A stretch of DNA of 9,169 bases from an uncultured Clostridiaceae bacterium (GTDB lineage: Bacteria; Bacillota; Clostridia; Oscillospirales; Ruminococcaceae), in the NCBI GenBank assembly GCA_946411985.1, contig CAMKFY010000035.1, positions 1 to 9,169 of the forward strand, in the 5' to 3' direction. Each line of letters opens with the position of its first letter. The stretch's first letter is position 1. The position numbers and the translations under genes are program-made. A model generated the notes under the pieces. That model was given only the letters and a program-made list of their open reading frames with translations. It ran no database searches and had not been told where the DNA came from. Below are positions 6,408-9,169 of the stretch, one piece after another.

Positions 6408-8774
6408 ATGTTAAACCATTTTACAAATGCACTAATGCCAACGGCAATCGAATTAAAAAATAGATATAAAATATTTAAAATAGCTTTAGTTTTATCTTTT
6501 ATAATGTTTTTGCCACTTGTTATATATGATAAAGGCATATTTTTATTATATGGAGACTATAATATTCAGCAAATCCCGTTCTACAAACTAGCGCATAACG
6601 CTATACGAAATGGAGAGTTTGGGCTTAACTGGTATACCGATTTAGGGTCTAATTTTATTGGGTCTTACAGTTTCTACCTCTTAGGCAGCCCTTTTTTTTG
6701 GCTAACAATACCATTCCCAAACAGCTTTTTACCGTATTTAATGATGCCACTATTAATATTAAAATTTGGTGTGGCTGCGTTAACGTCATATATTTTTATT
6801 AGAAGGTTTACAAAAACTGCGCATACTGCATTTTTAGGCGCGTTAATGTACGCCTTTTCTGGGTTTTCTATATATAACATATTTTATAACCACTTCCACG
6901 AAGTTATAGCATTTTTCCCTATATTGCTAATAGGGTTTGAAAATTTAATATCTAACAAGAGAAAAGGAATATTTGCGCTAGGCGTAGCTTTAAACCTTAT
7001 TGTAAGCTACTACTTTTTTGTCCCAGAAATGGTGTTTTTATTTTTATATTTTATATTTAGATGTTTCTATAAAAATTTCAGAATAAATATAAAAACATTC
7101 CTATTTTTAGCCGCAGAATTTATAATAGGAGTGGCAATTGGCTTTATATTATTTCTGCCATCTGCGCTTATGATTTTGAAAAACCCTAGAGTAGCTGGCA
7201 CTTTGTTAGGGTTTGACATTATATTTTATGACACTGTGCAAAAATATGGGCTACTTTTGCAAAGCTTATTTTTCCCGCCAGATATGCCATCACTGCCAAA
7301 CTTTTTCCCAAACGCACGTGCAGAATGGTTTTCTGTGGCAGCATATATTCCAATGCTTGGCATGTTAGGAGTGCTGGCATTTATTAAAGGCGAAAAAAAA
7401 GGATATTGGCTAAAAAATTTATTAATAACACTTTTTATATTTATGTTCATACCGTTTTTAAATAGTGCTTTTAATGGGTTTAACGCATCATTCTACACAA
7501 GATGGTTTTTCGCTTTAACGCTAATGTTGGCACTTTGCACTGCCATAGCAATAGAAAAACATATTAGCTATTTTAAAGCGGCCACAAAACTAAATATAAA
7601 AATTTTAATCTGTTTTTCTATTATAGGTTTTCTGCCTAGAATGGCTGAAAATAGGAAAGTGGTATTCTTTATGCTCCCAAAATACCCAGCAATGTTTTGG
7701 ATAAATTTTACAATTGCTATTTTAGGTGTAATTTTAACAACAATATTTATAGCAAACCAAAAAACCATTTCAACAACAAACACAGAAATTATATATAAAC
7801 GCTCTGTTTTAGTATTTTGCATATTCACAATATTTTATTCGCTTACACAACTAACATGGGGCAAGATTGCATTTGGAAAGGAAGCGAAGGAAAATATAGT
7901 TCAAAACGGTTTAAACGCAAAATTTAATTTTAATGTTGAAGATAAAGATTTTTATAGAATAGAAGTGCTACCGGAAGAAAAATCTGATAATTTAAATATG
8001 TTCTGGAAAATGCCATCTGTGCAAGCTTTTCAAAGCACTGTGCCTGCTAGCATTATGAATTTTTATATAAGCTTAGGAATAAAAAGAGATGTTTCTTCTA
8101 AAATTCCAATGGAAGGACACAATTTTCTGAGAGATTTTTTATCTGTTAAATATATTTTAGTATCAAATAAATATGAAAACGAAACTAAAAATAAACTTCC
8201 TAAAAGATTTGAATTTTTAAAGGAAGAGAACAATTTTAAAATTTACAAAAACAAAAGCTTTTTAAAAATGGGGCTATTTGTAGATAGCTATATAAGCAAA
8301 CAAGAATTTTCGAAACTAGACACAAAACTAAAAGAAAAAATTCTTCTAAGAACTGCTGTTTTGTCTAACAACCAAATAGAAAAATATAAAAATATACTAT
8401 ACCCAATATCGGGAGCGCAAATAAACCAAATAAGAGAAGAACATATAAACTTTAATGCGCTACTAGGAAACACCGCTAAAAATTTTAAACCAAATTCATA
8501 TGGTTTTGAAGCCAAAATAAACACTAAAAAAGATGGCTTAGTTCTTTTTACAGTGCCATTTGAAAATGGCTTTAAAGCTAAAGTTAACGGAAAACCAGCA
8601 ACAATAGAAGAAGTAGACTCAGGAATAATGGCTGTTAAATGTGCGGCAGGCGAAAACAATATAAAATTTTCTTATTCCACGCCAGGGCTTAAAATTGCTA
8701 TAATAATATCTATAACAGGAATATTTATATATTGCGCATATATATATTTAAACCATAAAATTAAAAAAAATTAG
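6408..8774 (+). CDS. YfhO-family polytopic membrane protein, probable GT-C-type glycosyltransferase
   Basis: Complete 788-residue integral membrane protein of the bacterial YfhO family. Characterised Bacillus and Listeria relatives help attach sugars to lipoteichoic acid outside the membrane, using lipid-linked donors; the substrate here is unknown. A short cytoplasmic N-terminus leads into a first membrane segment near 24-41. The first outer loop starts GDYNIQQIPF, with Asp 50 in the place of the GT-C loop acid. A family-like LGSNFIGSYSF stretch lies at 79-89. About 13 further hydrophobic segments run to about 482. Residues about 490-757 form a soluble, presumably extracytoplasmic domain, and a last membrane segment at about 760-781 ends in a basic tail. 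ATG 6408 follows AAGAAAGG (6392-6399) with an 8-nt spacer. The gene ends in tandem in-frame stops, TAG TAA. It appears monocistronic and diverges from hprK. No flippase or polyprenyl-phosphate glycosyltransferase partner is in view. Family assignment is firm, exact role inferred. Confidence 0.88.
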   Translation: MLNHFTNALMPTAIELKNRYKIFKIALVLSFIMFLPLVIYDKGIFLLYGDYNIQQIPFYKLAHNAIRNGEFGLNWYTDLGSNFIGSYSFYLLGSPFFWLTIPFPNSFLPYLMMPLLILKFGVAALTSYIFIRRFTKTAHTAFLGALMYAFSGFSIYNIFYNHFHEVIAFFPILLIGFENLISNKRKGIFALGVALNLIVSYYFFVPEMVFLFLYFIFRCFYKNFRINIKTFLFLAAEFIIGVAIGFILFLPSALMILKNPRVAGTLLGFDIIFYDTVQKYGLLLQSLFFPPDMPSLPNFFPNARAEWFSVAAYIPMLGMLGVLAFIKGEKKGYWLKNLLITLFIFMFIPFLNSAFNGFNASFYTRWFFALTLMLALCTAIAIEKHISYFKAATKLNIKILICFSIIGFLPRMAENRKVVFFMLPKYPAMFWINFTIAILGVILTTIFIANQKTISTTNTEIIYKRSVLVFCIFTIFYSLTQLTWGKIAFGKEAKENIVQNGLNAKFNFNVEDKDFYRIEVLPEEKSDNLNMFWKMPSVQAFQSTVPASIMNFYISLGIKRDVSSKIPMEGHNFLRDFLSVKYILVSNKYENETKNKLPKRFEFLKEENNFKIYKNKSFLKMGLFVDSYISKQEFSKLDTKLKEKILLRTAVLSNNQIEKYKNILYPISGAQINQIREEHINFNALLGNTAKNFKPNSYGFEAKINTKKDGLVLFTVPFENGFKAKVNGKPATIEEVDSGIMAVKCAAGENNIKFSYSTPGLKIAIIISITGIFIYCAYIYLNHKIKKN

Positions 8775-8868
8775 TAAATTTCACTATAAATATTTATTAA
8801 TGTTATGAATAAAAATATTAAAAGCATGCAAATATGTGTAATATAATTACTATTAAAAATAGTTTCTG

Positions 8869-8923
8869 CAAATTTTAAACGTTATTACAAAACCTTACGA
8901 AATAAATATTATTTTATTTTATA
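8869..8923. repeat. 55-bp direct repeat, copy 1
   Basis: Identical over 55 bases to 9115-9169. The match begins sharply at CAAATTTTAAACG: the preceding bases are G here and A in copy 2. After copy 1 the sequence continues AATAGAG; copy 2 has no continuation because the window ends. The offset is 246 bp. The repeat itself is mostly A+T and contains the inner inverted repeat AAATAAA/TTTATTT. Confidence 0.95.
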
Positions 8924-8953
8924 AATAGAGTTTCAATTTTTTAAACTATTAAC

Positions 8954-8973
8954 GCATGTTCAATGAAACATGC
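8954..8973. other. Small hairpin in the repeat-bearing tail
   Basis: GCATGTT, a 6-nt loop (CAATGA) and AACATGC form a perfect 7-bp stem with three G-C pairs, the strongest local stem in this tail. No T-run follows on either strand, so it is not a canonical terminator. It lies inside the 246-bp interval between the two repeat copies. Confidence 0.45.
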
Positions 8974-9114
8974 AATCCTTATTATTACGCTTTACCACTA
9001 CCGCATAATTACGGCTACTATGTAAACTAACTATTTTTTACCTTTTCTAAAACTTTTACTACAAATTAAATAAAAACATAACACCGATTTTAATACGAAC
9101 GGTAAAAATTCCAA

Positions 9115-9169
9115 CAAATTTTAAACGTTATTACAAAACCTTACGAAATAAATATTATTTTATTTTATA
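9115..9169. repeat. 55-bp direct repeat, copy 2, ending at the window edge
   Basis: A perfect copy of 8869-8923 that stops exactly at the last base of the window, so its true right boundary is not visible. It may mark a tandem repeat with a 246-bp unit, or a place where an assembly graph folds back on itself. Confidence 0.95.

Larger units (their letters stand above)
8775..9169. other. 395-nt intergenic tail without a recognisable gene
   Basis: All six frames are broken into short pieces and no tRNA, rRNA or known riboswitch is recognised. The stretch contains a direct repeat (8869-8923 and 9115-9169), a small hairpin (8954-8973) and a slightly less A+T-rich patch at about 8980-9030. No G+C-rich hairpin followed by a T-run is seen, so where yfhO transcription ends is unclear. 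Confidence 0.7.

Noticed and set aside
8288..8659. 123-codon leftward ORF
   Set aside because: It is a shadow of the C-terminal outer domain of the YfhO-like gene, whose frame is open and family-like throughout.
8789..8819. Imperfect inverted repeat after the yfhO-like gene as a terminator
   Set aside because: The stem is A-T only with a 2-nt bulge and is followed by A residues, not T, so it lacks both marks of an intrinsic terminator.
8869..9169. CRISPR array
   Set aside because: Only two copies are seen, the repeat is 55 bp and the interval between copies is 191 nt, all far from CRISPR geometry. No cas gene is in view.
8869..9169. Insertion sequence ends or an attachment site
   Set aside because: The repeats are direct, no transposase or integrase is encoded between or near them, and there are no terminal inverted repeats or tRNA gene.

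Overview
The window is a strongly A+T-rich stretch of a Gram-positive chromosome, most likely an anaerobic member of the Clostridia or a related low-G+C Bacillota lineage. Three observations point there. HPr kinase/phosphorylase (hprK), murB and rapZ lie in one cluster, as in Clostridia. The DNA polymerase is of the Bacillus DnaE type, which in this phylum works beside PolC. The fifth gene is a YfhO-type membrane protein. The proteins are also rich in cysteine (12 in HprK, 11 in MurB), which fits an anaerobe. The species cannot be named from the sequence.

Layout: positions 1-6245 are a leftward block in the transcription order hprK, murB, rapZ, dnaE. The gaps are 40, 85 and 164 nt, and every gene has a clear Shine-Dalgarno site. 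dnaE is cut by the left edge, probably only a few codons before its end. A good sigma-A-type promoter (TTGAAA, 17 nt, TATAAT) lies upstream of hprK, and a second candidate lies in the rapZ-dnaE gap. From 6408 to 8774 a single rightward gene encodes a 788-residue polytopic YfhO-family protein, driven from a back-to-back promoter with an extended -10 element. Positions 8775-9169 hold no recognisable gene. They carry a perfect 55-bp direct repeat with a 246-bp period, the second copy ending exactly at the window edge.

How the genes relate: HprK phosphorylates HPr on serine and so links glycolytic state to carbon catabolite control. MurB makes UDP-MurNAc for peptidoglycan. RapZ is a P-loop protein whose relatives tie cell-wall amino-sugar supply to regulation. 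DnaE is a replicative polymerase. YfhO relatives are GT-C-type proteins linked to sugar decoration of cell-surface polymers. The theme is carbon status, envelope synthesis and replication, and most of it is housekeeping.

No clearly new system is visible. The points most worth a second look are the repeat-bearing right end, two Asp-to-Asn changes among the metal ligands of the DnaE PHP domain, the absence of yvcK and whiA between rapZ and dnaE, and a cysteine cluster in HprK.
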